IMG/VR virus record: IMGVR_UViG_3300020166_000002
Location: 1-59,833 of that record
Length of the DNA: 59,833 nucleotides
Direction: 5' to 3' (one strand)
Source of the DNA: a virus
Part shown: in pieces, positions 17,175 to 23,287 of the stretch
Layout of the letters: the number at the start of each line of letters is the position of its first letter
How positions within the stretch are numbered: the stretch's first letter is position 1
Notes under the pieces: generated by a model
Databases searched by the model: none
Told to the model about the DNA's origin: nothing
What the model saw: the letters and a program-made list of their open reading frames with translations, nothing else
Position numbers and translations under genes: made by a program

Positions 17175-17468
17175 TTAACCACGCAAGATATCTGCGTATT
17201 TTCCGTACCAATATCCGTTAATTAGCACCTTGTCTACTGATGTCCACTTCACTTCTTGCTTGGCGGGAATGTGTCCTCCTTCGATAACGATTCTTGCTCC
17301 GTCTTTGATTGCTCTGCGAATGTGGTAGACCGTGTCCATAAGTTCTTCTGCGACTCCGTCCCAAGCAAATACGTCAAGGTCTGTGTTGTTGAAGATGAGT
17401 TCTGCTTGGTCGGTGATGTCAACGAATACGAAATTGTCAGGTTGGGTAATGATAAGTCTGTTGTCCAT
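17175..17468 (-). CDS. Hypothetical protein, 97 aa
   Basis: Begins M-D-N-R-L-I-I-T-Q and has a mixed alpha/beta pattern ending G-Y-W-Y-G-K-Y-A-D-I-L. The frame is open to an ATG at 17528, but those extra 20 residues are Lys/Asn-rich and look like a translated A-rich leader. I therefore prefer 17468. No family recognised. Confidence 0.55.
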   Translation of the reverse strand: MDNRLIITQPDNFVFVDITDQAELIFNNTDLDVFAWDGVAEELMDTVYHIRRAIKDGARIVIEGGHIPAKQEVKWTSVDKVLINGYWYGKYADILRG

Positions 17469-17511
17469 AATTGATTTTGTTTTTTTGATTTCATTTTTAT
17501 TAGGTTTTATT

Positions 17512-17787
17512 TTAACAATGTCCTCCAAAGGAAAAAGTTCCGTCAGGGTTTACTACATCGTAACGTGTCTCTGAGTCTGACGAGTCGTCATCCATTCCGT
17601 CTCCAAGTCCACGTCCAAATTCATATGATGCGTCAGATAGTTTGTCATCGAGTTCATCAATAAAGAAATGCTCGTTGTCCCACAACCAATCTTTTACGTT
17701 CTCATCTTCTACGTGTGAAGGAACGTTTACTTCAACCGATACCATCTTATGGTATACCGCACGTGTTGTTACTTTTACTTTTTTCAT
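17512..17787 (-). CDS. Acidic hypothetical protein, 91 aa
   Basis: A short basic N-terminal strand (M-K-K-V-K-V-T-T-R) is followed by a strongly acidic region with D-D-D-S-S-D-S-E near residue 68. Such acidic phage proteins sometimes mimic DNA, but nothing here proves it. It follows the upstream gene by 6 bases. Confidence 0.55.
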   Translation of the reverse strand: MKKVKVTTRAVYHKMVSVEVNVPSHVEDENVKDWLWDNEHFFIDELDDKLSDASYEFGRGLGDGMDDDSSDSETRYDVVNPDGTFSFGGHC

Positions 17788-17793
17788 TTTGAT

Positions 17794-18090
17794 TTATATT
17801 ACGTCTATTAATTTGCCGTCCCATTCTTTGTCGTTCAGATACCAATTGAAATTCTTTTGATGTATTCGCACGTTAGGAATTCCATTCAACCTTTCTTTTG
17901 TTGTATTACTAAGCCACCCTGCATTGGTGATGGACAAAGTTCTCTCAGGGTTATTGTATCGGTAGGCAATTTCGTTACCGAATAGTTTTAAAATGGTAAC
18001 GTTGTCTAATACCGTCACCTCTGTGTTGTCTTTGTGGAAAGGTCTTGCATTCATAAATGCATCAACCGATTCTATTGTGATTTTTCTCAT
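17794..18090 (-). CDS. Conserved phage protein, 98 aa
   Basis: Contains A-F-M-N-A-R-P-F, L-F-G-N-E-I-A-Y-R, N-A-G-W-L-S-N-T-T-K-E-R-L-N and F-N-W-Y-L-N-D. This combination recurs in small proteins of many unrelated phages, still without known function. A TTTGATTTGATTTT-type leader precedes it. Confidence 0.65.
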   Translation of the reverse strand: MRKITIESVDAFMNARPFHKDNTEVTVLDNVTILKLFGNEIAYRYNNPERTLSITNAGWLSNTTKERLNGIPNVRIHQKNFNWYLNDKEWDGKLIDVI

Positions 18091-18107
18091 TTTGATTTGA
18101 TTTTAAA

Positions 18108-19187
18108 TTAGTTAAACAATGCTACTTCGTTATCTGTGAACCAACCGCCACACGCACTGCAGTGGTAGTGGTTAAACCCATCGTACTCCAAGTCAGAGAA
18201 ACAATCAATGCAGGATGGCTTCTCTACATAAACCTCTTCCCTCTCATTAAAGACCTCATCGAAATAAGAAAGTTGTGTGCATTCTTTTTGTGTCTTTGAA
18301 GACACTGTCTTGGACTTGGATAGTGTAAAAGATTTTGGAATGGGCTTCTGAAGAAATGTCTTGTGCATTACCTCCCCACTTCTGATTTGTTTTGGGTTAA
18401 AGTATATCCACGCAGTAACTTCTTTACCCTGTATGACAACCTGAATCTGCTCACGCTTGTACCATCTCGGATGACCCTCAAGGATATCTAACTTCGCTAA
18501 GGTAGAGTCACTTACTTTGAATACGTCTACCGCCACGTTGTGTCCCACTCCCTTTTGATTTACCAAGAAAGGTAAACCGTTAACGATTAACGGATACTTA
18601 TCCTTAGTCTTGCCTGAGCCAACAAAGTCAGAGTTGTAAAGGTGACCGTAGTAGTTGCTATAACCTTTCTTCAATGTTCCGTACACTGCAACCACGTTGT
18701 CAAGTAGGACGTTGTCTTTTGAGAACCACACGCCATCTCTGTTGGTGTACAGGTGACGATTGTATATCTGATACGATTTGGTCTTGGTGTTGACGCTAAC
18801 AAACCTGCACTCATACTTCTCAAGTTCAGTTTTCCATTGGTCTCTTGGCATATCACCTAACATCTCAGCAAGTACCTTGCTATCTGTCTTGTTGTCGTTG
18901 CCCAACCCTTTGATGGTTCCGTTCATCATCAGCAGTTCGTCTGTGTTCTTACCGCACACAAATGGATGTGTGTTCGCTCGGTTAATCTTACCGACAGTTG
19001 CGTATCTGAAATGCGCAATGTATGGTCGGTCAGTTAATAGTTTCTTGTACTCTTTAGAGTCGTGATAGGTTACCTCAAAGGTGTCCAACCAAACAATGCC
19101 CAACCCATCAGGATTGACAGTTGATGATTTCTTTAGGACTTCTTGCGATACCTTGCGACCTCTTTGTTTAATGATGATTACACACAT
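18108..19187 (-). CDS. Fusion of class II glutamine amidotransferase, GGCT-like domain and zinc ribbon
   Basis: A 359-residue protein with three parts. (1) Residues 1-150: catalytic Cys2 after Met, N-P-D-G-L-G, H-F-R-Y-A-T and M-N-G-T-I, the landmarks of a class II (Ntn) glutaminase domain. (2) About 165-275: V-Y-G-T-L-K-K-G-Y and L-D-I-L-E-G-H-P-R-W-Y, typical of gamma-glutamylcyclotransferase/AIG2 folds. (3) About 325-350: C-I-D-C ... C-S-A-C, a zinc ribbon. The linker before the ribbon carries palindrome-encoded V-S-S-K-T. Glutaminase and GGCT domains are known neighbours of amidoligases, and an amidoligase-like gene lies about 1.3 kb away (20536-21450). I infer a joint amide-bond or gamma-glutamyl modification role. 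Confidence 0.8.
   Translation of the reverse strand: MCVIIIKQRGRKVSQEVLKKSSTVNPDGLGIVWLDTFEVTYHDSKEYKKLLTDRPYIAHFRYATVGKINRANTHPFVCGKNTDELLMMNGTIKGLGNDNKTDSKVLAEMLGDMPRDQWKTELEKYECRFVSVNTKTKSYQIYNRHLYTNRDGVWFSKDNVLLDNVVAVYGTLKKGYSNYYGHLYNSDFVGSGKTKDKYPLIVNGLPFLVNQKGVGHNVAVDVFKVSDSTLAKLDILEGHPRWYKREQIQVVIQGKEVTAWIYFNPKQIRSGEVMHKTFLQKPIPKSFTLSKSKTVSSKTQKECTQLSYFDEVFNEREEVYVEKPSCIDCFSDLEYDGFNHYHCSACGGWFTDNEVALFN
18290..18305. repeat. 16-bp palindrome, copy in glutaminase-GGCT gene
   Basis: Exact copy in the linker between the GGCT-like domain and the zinc ribbon; encodes V-S-S-K-T. Confidence 0.95.
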
Positions 19188-19215
19188 AATGATTATATTT
19201 TGTTTAATTATTGTA

Positions 19216-19223
19216 CAAAGATA
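19216..19223 (-). promoter_or_regulatory. Bacteroidota-type promoter (-7 box TATCTTTG)
   Basis: TATCTTTG on the minus strand, 20 bases after TTTG, and 28 bases before the ATG of the glutaminase-GGCT gene. This is a close match to the Bacteroidota consensus. Confidence 0.75.
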
Positions 19224-19229
19224 GTTTAA

Positions 19230-19742
19230 TTATTTTAGACTACCAAATTTATTTTTTACTCGTTCCCAATACACTTCAGTTGATTGCTTCTTGTGACCTC
19301 GTCCTCCGCCATTCCATTTACGGGCAACCACCTCAAAGAATTCTTCCTGAGTCAATCCCTCGCAACACTCAACCTGCTCCGCCATAATCTCAAACATCTC
19401 GATAGACTTTTCTCTGTTCCATCTGTCGTCCAAGGTGTATCGGAATGGGGCGTTCCACTTTTTTAGTTTGCGGTTAACCTCACGCACCATAATAGGACGT
19501 ATCTGTAGGCAACCTGCCGCTTTCTCTTTTTCGTTGTATGCAGAATCATTCCCGCTACTCTCTACTTGGATTACTGCTTCAACAAATAATTCCCAATCGG
19601 TTTGTGTCTTTGAAGACACAATCTCGGGTGAGATTGTATCTTCTATAACACATTGTTCTGAATCTGTAGTTGGCTTGTCGTATGATGCAAACCCAAGCAC
19701 GGATACCGTGACTACTCCTGCTAAAATTTTAATCTGTCTCAT
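19230..19742 (-). CDS. Exported lytic transglycosylase/lysozyme-like protein
   Basis: A 170-residue protein. Residues 1-20 form a basic start and hydrophobic stretch (I-L-A-G-V-V-T-V-S-V-L-G-F-A), a signal peptide or membrane anchor. The catalytic-type motif V-I-Q-V-E-S-S-G-N follows near 55-63, then G-C-L-Q-I-R-P and W-N-G-G-G, as in SLT-fold lytic transglycosylases (Glu catalytic). The linker between anchor and domain holds palindrome-encoded V-S-S-K-T. It could be a second peptidoglycan enzyme acting from the periplasm, apart from the late amidase. Confidence 0.7.
   Translation of the reverse strand: MRQIKILAGVVTVSVLGFASYDKPTTDSEQCVIEDTISPEIVSSKTQTDWELFVEAVIQVESSGNDSAYNEKEKAAGCLQIRPIMVREVNRKLKKWNAPFRYTLDDRWNREKSIEMFEIMAEQVECCEGLTQEEFFEVVARKWNGGGRGHKKQSTEVYWERVKNKFGSLK
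19604..19619. repeat. 16-bp palindrome, copy in transglycosylase-like gene
   Basis: Exact copy encoding V-S-S-K-T in the linker after the signal-like segment. Confidence 0.95.
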
Positions 19743-19743
19743 C

Positions 19744-20070
19744 TTAAATAGTTGTTTGTGTTATATACTTCTGTGCTTGTGTCTTACTGACAAAGTATAG
19801 TTTGTTCTTATCAAATAATTCCTCGCTTATGTCATCCCAACAAGACATCACTACCTCGTTGTTTTCTATCGTGTAGTACGTGTCTCCCTCATTGAATGGG
19901 AATCCTGAATCGTACCAACACTCGTCAAGGAGATATCCCTTGGTTCGGTGCATATGCGCAATAAAATTGTCGCAGTGGCGTAGGTCGTTGAACTCTTTTG
20001 TTAGTGTCCATAAACTCTTTCCTTTATAGGATGGTTTACAGGTTTCGAATTGTAGTGTTACTTTATACAT
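19744..20070 (-). CDS. Hypothetical protein, 108 aa
   Basis: Rich in aromatic residues, with an opening strand (Y-K-V-T-L-Q-F-E) and acidic middle. It contains R-H-C-D-N-F-I-A-H-M-H, which has His and Cys residues but no recognised catalytic arrangement. One base separates it from the transglycosylase-like gene. Function unknown. Confidence 0.55.
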   Translation of the reverse strand: MYKVTLQFETCKPSYKGKSLWTLTKEFNDLRHCDNFIAHMHRTKGYLLDECWYDSGFPFNEGDTYYTIENNEVVMSCWDDISEELFDKNKLYFVSKTQAQKYITQTTI

Positions 20071-20081
20071 AATGATTTAAT

Positions 20082-20243
20082 TTATCGTGTTAATACTGCG
20101 GTTAATTTCTGACGTACTATCCAAGGATACCTTGATATGTTGTCGTTGAACACTCGGTCAATGGCTTCCCATTTTGAATGTGCAGAGATATTGCAGATAT
20201 CTTTACCTGCATATCTCACCTTGTAGTACTGCTTACTTTCCAT
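20082..20243 (-). CDS. Small protein, 53 aa
   Basis: Reads M-E-S-K-Q-Y-Y-K-V-R-Y-A-G-K and then S-A-H-S-K-W-E-A-I-D-R-V-F. The 'I-S-A-x-S-x-W-E-A-I-D-R' arrangement looks like a small beta-beta-alpha protein family seen in phages. It overlaps the membrane-protein gene upstream by 11 bases, filling an otherwise empty gap. Confidence 0.6.
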   Translation of the reverse strand: MESKQYYKVRYAGKDICNISAHSKWEAIDRVFNDNISRYPWIVRQKLTAVLTR

Positions 20244-20427
20244 CTTTTGCGAACATTAGAACTCCTGCTAAATACAACAGGGTTAAGGTGAACAAACTCA
20301 CAATACACGTTGAAATAAAATGTGGTACGGAACTTACGTCTTGGAATAACGCCAAGATGAAACGACCTGCGTTGAATGTTACTACTGCCAACATTAACGC
20401 CATTAAAACTTTGCTTACTTTTTTCAT
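20233..20427 (-). CDS. Small membrane protein, two helices
   Basis: A 64-residue protein with two predicted transmembrane helices (about 6-27 and 36-58) and a basic start M-K-K-V. It could be a holin-like or superinfection protein; the nearby exported transglycosylase-like gene makes a lysis link possible but unproven. Confidence 0.55.
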   Translation of the reverse strand: MKKVSKVLMALMLAVVTFNAGRFILALFQDVSSVPHFISTCIVSLFTLTLLYLAGVLMFAKDGK

Positions 20428-20504
20428 TTTGATTTTATTTTATTAGTTTCCTGTTTCGTCCTTTGGGACTCATCAGCACAGGCACTCACCTGTGGACAGG
20501 AGGA

Positions 20505-20524
20505 TAGTGTCCTTGAAGACACTA
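20505..20524. repeat. Wobble variant of the 16-bp palindrome in an intergenic hairpin
   Basis: TAGTGTCCTTGAAGACACTA, the exact reverse complement of the hairpin at 6368-6387. Flanking GG and CC extend the stem to about 10 bp. On the plus strand it is followed by TTTTTTT, although no plus-strand gene precedes it. It lies 12 bases past the end of the amidoligase-like gene on the minus strand. Confidence 0.85.
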
Positions 20525-20535
20525 CCCTGCTTTTT

Positions 20536-21450
20536 TTAATATCTCCTTGGCGCAGGAGTCTCGGTGAATCCTAACCACCCTTTGATATCCTCGGTCACCT
20601 TGCCTGTCTTGATATACTTTTGGAATGATACTGCCAAGGTCATTATCTCGTTCACCTTGTCTTGGTTTCTGTCGTACATCGCCATCAGGATTGGTTCTGC
20701 CTTCTTCAAGAAAGTCTTGAAATTTCCGTTTGGATTGTTTACGCTGAAATCAACCAATTCATACATCATCTCGTATCTGCGCATCATCTGTTTTACTGAT
20801 TGGAATCGGGCAGGAAGACGAAATTCAATCACGCTACCTTTGTTTAAGCATACGTGATACTTGTTTGAATTGCCTACAGGTAATCCTGCCCAATCTTCTC
20901 TATTCTCCTGCATACGGATATTGAAACGGCAGTAAGGATTTTGCAATCTGTGACGATACATTGCGTACAGGATGCCTGAATTTTTGCGTACTAAATTCAT
21001 CAATTCACTACCATCCATCCCTTCTACGGCAAGAGAAATGTGTCCGCCACATCGCTTGTCTGATGGGCTATTGGCATCCTCAATAATTCTCTTTGCTTTG
21101 TGCATCATATCGTAGACCTTGTTGCGCCATACTGATGCAGGTAGCAAAGGTAGGATGTTGGTCACTGCTTCGTATCCGCAAGAACCATCACGCTCAAATC
21201 CGCAAAGCAATTCGTATTCTCTTACTGCTCCACGAGATAATTGGTTTTTCTCAATCTCCATTCCGATTGTGAAACGTGAATTGAAATCCGAACCTACCTG
21301 CACCAAATTGCGCTTATCAGAATTTTTCAATTGGGCAATGTCCGAAGATTTTGCACCTTTCTGCATCTCACGAAATTCAGGTTTTCTGTGGTAGTGTTGA
21401 ACTACTGCTCTGTCTGAGCGATTTTCGATTTTGTAGATGATACCTTCCAT
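20536..21450 (-). CDS. Amidoligase-like protein (GS-type COOH-NH2 ligase family)
   Basis: A 304-residue protein. Near residue 60 it has F-T-I-G-M-E-I-E-K-N, then R-D-G-S-C-G-Y-E-A-V-T-N-I-L-P-L (about 88-103), C-G-G-H-I-S-L (about 135) and R-F-N-I-R-M. The G-x-E-x-E start, the D-G-S ... E-A-V/T ... P-L stretch and the G-G-H block are landmarks of the Amidoligase_2 family, glutamine-synthetase-like ligases that join amines to carboxylates with ATP. The glutaminase/GGCT fusion nearby is a known genomic partner type. The substrate is unknown: a peptide, a protein or a nucleotide are all possible. Confidence 0.7.
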   Translation of the reverse strand: MEGIIYKIENRSDRAVVQHYHRKPEFREMQKGAKSSDIAQLKNSDKRNLVQVGSDFNSRFTIGMEIEKNQLSRGAVREYELLCGFERDGSCGYEAVTNILPLLPASVWRNKVYDMMHKAKRIIEDANSPSDKRCGGHISLAVEGMDGSELMNLVRKNSGILYAMYRHRLQNPYCRFNIRMQENREDWAGLPVGNSNKYHVCLNKGSVIEFRLPARFQSVKQMMRRYEMMYELVDFSVNNPNGNFKTFLKKAEPILMAMYDRNQDKVNEIMTLAVSFQKYIKTGKVTEDIKGWLGFTETPAPRRY

Positions 21451-21480
21451 TTTATTTAATTTTAGTGTTTATGATTTTTT

Positions 21481-21529
21481 TAGTGGGCAGTAAGGATTCG
21501 AACCTTATGTGTCACCGACTGACCTACCC
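21481..21529 (-). ncRNA. tRNA-like element lacking one arm
   Basis: On the minus strand GGGTAG pairs with CTGCCC (one G-U pair) as a six-bp acceptor-like stem. TAAGG-TTCGAAT-CCTTA is a textbook T arm, and GTCA-GTCGG-TGAC is a single short hairpin where D and anticodon arms should be. The element is only about 45-49 bases. It could be a decayed tRNA, a tRNA mimic, or the remnant of a tRNA interrupted near the palindrome at 21532. No anticodon can be assigned. Confidence 0.5.
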
Positions 21530-21531
21530 TT

Positions 21532-21547
21532 GTGTCTTTGAAGACAC
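21532..21547. repeat. 16-bp palindrome, intergenic copy
   Basis: Exact copy between the minus-strand gene ending at 21551 and the tRNA-like element. On the plus strand it is followed by TTTTT. Confidence 0.95.
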
Positions 21548-21550
21548 TTT

Positions 21551-22195
21551 TTACATTCCCATTGATGATTGAAGAAACGCAATTGCTTGAGCAATTTCTG
21601 AAGCATCGTTTCGGGTAATCAATTCGCCATTGGCATTGATGCGGACTGCAATGTTTCGTCCTTCGGGATTCTTCATTGACATTGTGAAGATTGTCTCAAC
21701 ACGTTCCTGTACTTCTGCTGACTCAATTGCTTCCTCAGAAATCTCCTCTTCTCCTGTCTCCTCGTTGATGATTGTTTCAACGTCATTGAAATCCTGTGCG
21801 AATTTCAACAGACCTGCTAAACTTCTGTCAACGTCTTTGCCTTGGGCATCTGCTTCGTCACATTTGGTATTGAATGCATCGACAATTTGCTCTGACAATT
21901 TCCCTGCTTTAAGTACTTTGTAGAAGAAAGACTTCTGCCATCCGAAGACCTTTTGACCGAATTCCTCTTTGCTCCACGATAATCCTGCATCCTGCATTTT
22001 GAATTTACCTTCCTCAGAAGTGAACCATTGTTCTGCTTTTACGACCAATTTTGCCATATTCAAAGTATGACCGAATTTGCTCTTGTGAGCATTGGTAATT
22101 TGTCTTTGAATGCGTTTGATGTCATTCAAGTTTAATGCATTCTTGATTTCTGATTGTGAAAGGAATGCCGTTTCGATTGATAAAAGATTGCTCAT
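21551..22195 (-). CDS. Conserved phage early protein with helix-turn-helix-like region, 214 aa
   Basis: First gene of the minus-strand block, directly downstream of the hub promoter. Residues about 70-97, S-K-E-E-F-G-Q-K-V-F-G-W then K-S-F-F-Y-K-V-L-K-A, read as a helix-turn-helix. An acidic segment (E-T-G-E-E-E-I-S-E-E) and a C-terminal beta/alpha tail follow. I know similar proteins only as uncharacterised phage early proteins. Being first and DNA-binding-like, it is a candidate early regulator or initiator, and a candidate binder of the dispersed palindrome. Confidence 0.55.
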   Translation of the reverse strand: MSNLLSIETAFLSQSEIKNALNLNDIKRIQRQITNAHKSKFGHTLNMAKLVVKAEQWFTSEEGKFKMQDAGLSWSKEEFGQKVFGWQKSFFYKVLKAGKLSEQIVDAFNTKCDEADAQGKDVDRSLAGLLKFAQDFNDVETIINEETGEEEISEEAIESAEVQERVETIFTMSMKNPEGRNIAVRINANGELITRNDASEIAQAIAFLQSSMGM

Positions 22196-22276
22196 TTTTA
22201 CTTGATTTTAGTGTTAATTAATTGATTTTCAGTTAGTTACGTTAATTTTCTGTGTATTTCTTGTCGTTCTATGGTT

Positions 22277-22284
22277 CAAATATA
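22277..22284 (-). promoter_or_regulatory. Bacteroidota-type promoter driving the early block
   Basis: TATATTTG on the minus strand with TTG 19 bases upstream, 81 bases before the ATG at 22195. It is the best candidate for the main leftward early promoter. Confidence 0.7.
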
Positions 22285-22389
22285 GTCTAATTTACTTAAT
22301 ATACAATAGGTGTGTTCATTTTTTTTTCAATTCCCTGCGAAATATTTCGACTACCGAAAATGGGTACAGGGGTAACCTTCTCTCTCTTT

Positions 22390-22405
22390 GTGTCTTCAAA
22401 GACAC
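22390..22405. repeat. 16-bp palindrome, copy in the hub
   Basis: Exact copy about 110 bases beyond the leftward promoter and 25 bases before the G-rich repeats. Confidence 0.95.
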
Positions 22406-22429
22406 TTTTGTTTTGATTGTGGACAGGAA

Positions 22430-22612
22430 CGCACACAGGAAGACAGGAACGCACACAGGAACGAATGCTTTGCCGCATTCATTCTCTGTTGCTCTTTGAT
22501 TGCGTACGGGAACGGGAACGGGGACAGGCGGAACGGGAACGGGAACAGGGGAACAGGGGACACAGGACGCAGGACGGATGCAGGCAGGACGCAGGACGCA
22601 GGCAGGCAGGTA
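22430..22612 (+). repeat. G-rich short tandem repeats with G-quadruplex potential
   Basis: The plus strand carries two ACACAGGAA-type repeats, several GGGAAC units (22507-22560), then GCAGGAC and GCAGGCAG units (22567-22612). GGG-AAC-GGG-AACA-GGGG-AACA-GGGG (about 22535-22559) meets the usual four-run quadruplex pattern. Composition is far from the AT-rich genes around it. Confidence 0.8.
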
Positions 22613-22761
22613 GGTGCTACAGGAAATCGCCAAAAAATCCGACAGGGGACGGCAAAACTGCACCCCCCCCCTCGAAAAACAAATCGGTTTCGGTTGGGGG
22701 TCGGCTCGCCTGTGCCCGCATATTACCCAAACACTACGGGTATCTGATAATTTTTTTTTAC

Positions 22762-22769
22762 TATCTTTG
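22762..22769 (+). promoter_or_regulatory. Rightward promoter (-7 box TATCTTTG) for an apparently leaderless gene
   Basis: TATCTTTG ends five bases before the ATG at 22774, so transcription would start at or within the start codon. No clear upstream TTG at the usual distance; a T9 tract sits there instead. Confidence 0.6.
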
Positions 22770-22773
22770 TATT

Positions 22774-22929
22774 ATGGATAAGGAATGGGAAATCGAAATA
22801 CAGAATAGAATCCCTACGGGACTTGTATTAGGTTTTTCCATATATCCTCCTGACGAGGAATTTGAAGACGGAGAGATTATCCTTTATTTAATTATAATTA
22901 GTATACACTATAAATGGAGATACGTATGA
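22774..22929 (+). CDS. Small acidic protein, 51 aa
   Basis: Reads M-D-K-E-W-E-I-E-I-Q-N-R-I-P-T-G and contains P-P-D-E-E-F-E-D-G-E. It is the first rightward gene of the hub and has a promoter right at its ATG, so its message may lack a leader. Its stop overlaps the next ATG (ATGA). Function unknown. Confidence 0.6.
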   Translation: MDKEWEIEIQNRIPTGLVLGFSIYPPDEEFEDGEIILYLIIISIHYKWRYV

Positions 22930-23129
22930 AAGGTTTTAAATTTAAAAGTATGGGTGGGTTGGAAGTTAAGAACGGAAGACTTGTTAACGACAGACCTGTT
23001 GGACAGACGGGTATTGCACAGGCTGCTATGATTAAGCAGGCTATTAAGAGAGAGAACAAAGTATCTATGATTGCTGACGGTATTATGCGTGCAGAATTAA
23101 GAGAGCAGATGTTCGGTATGAAAGATTAA
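22926..23129 (+). CDS. Small basic protein, 67 aa
   Basis: Starts M-K-G-F-K-F-K-S-M-G-G-L and ends R-E-Q-M-F-G-M-K-D. The ATG is within the stop codon of the previous gene. An earlier in-frame ATG at 22914 is less likely because of the larger overlap. It is followed by a strong terminator. No family recognised. Confidence 0.55.
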   Translation: MKGFKFKSMGGLEVKNGRLVNDRPVGQTGIAQAAMIKQAIKRENKVSMIADGIMRAELREQMFGMKD

Positions 23130-23152
23130 TTGATTTGATTTTGATTTGGAAG

Positions 23153-23184
23153 GGGGGGACTATTCGCAGGTCCCCCCTTTTTTT
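23153..23184 (+). terminator. Strong rho-independent terminator
   Basis: GGGGGGAC pairs with GTCCCCCC around a nine-base loop and is followed by seven Ts. It ends the short rightward transcript of 22774-23129, just before the convergent tRNA gene. Confidence 0.9.
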
Positions 23185-23185
23185 G

Positions 23186-23259
23186 TACTCCCTATAGGAT
23201 TCGAACCTATAACCTATACATTAGAAGTGTATTGCACTATCCTATTGTGCTAAGGGAGT
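23186..23259 (-). tRNA. tRNA-Arg (anticodon UCU)
   Basis: A 74-base cloverleaf: acceptor ACTCCCT/AGGGAGT, D stem GCAC/GTGC, anticodon stem ATACA/TGTAT with loop CTTCTAA (anticodon TCT), T arm ATAGG-TTCGAAT-CCTAT, discriminator A. CCA is not encoded. It reads AGA codons, which are frequent in these AT-rich genes, so it may boost late translation. Confidence 0.95.
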
Positions 23260-23287
23260 GTTGTTTTTATGTTGATATTTAATACTT

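Larger units (their letters stand above)
22196..22773. other. Non-coding divergent hub; candidate replication origin
   Basis: A 578-bp region between the leftward early block and the rightward genes. It contains a leftward promoter (22277-22284), a 16-bp palindrome (22390), G-rich tandem repeats (22430-22612), a GAATGC/GCATTC hairpin (22463-22480), a C9 tract near 22662 and a rightward promoter (22762). Open frames here are low-complexity and not convincing. The change of coding direction and strong strand asymmetry fit a bidirectional origin. Confidence 0.55.

Noticed and set aside
22430-22612. CRISPR array
   Set aside because: The repeats are short, contiguous and without unique spacers of constant length; no cas genes are present.
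22296-22663. Pro/Val-rich and Gly/Arg-rich open frames across the G-rich hub
   Set aside because: They are translations of short tandem DNA repeats in several frames at once, with no start context; the region is better read as non-coding.
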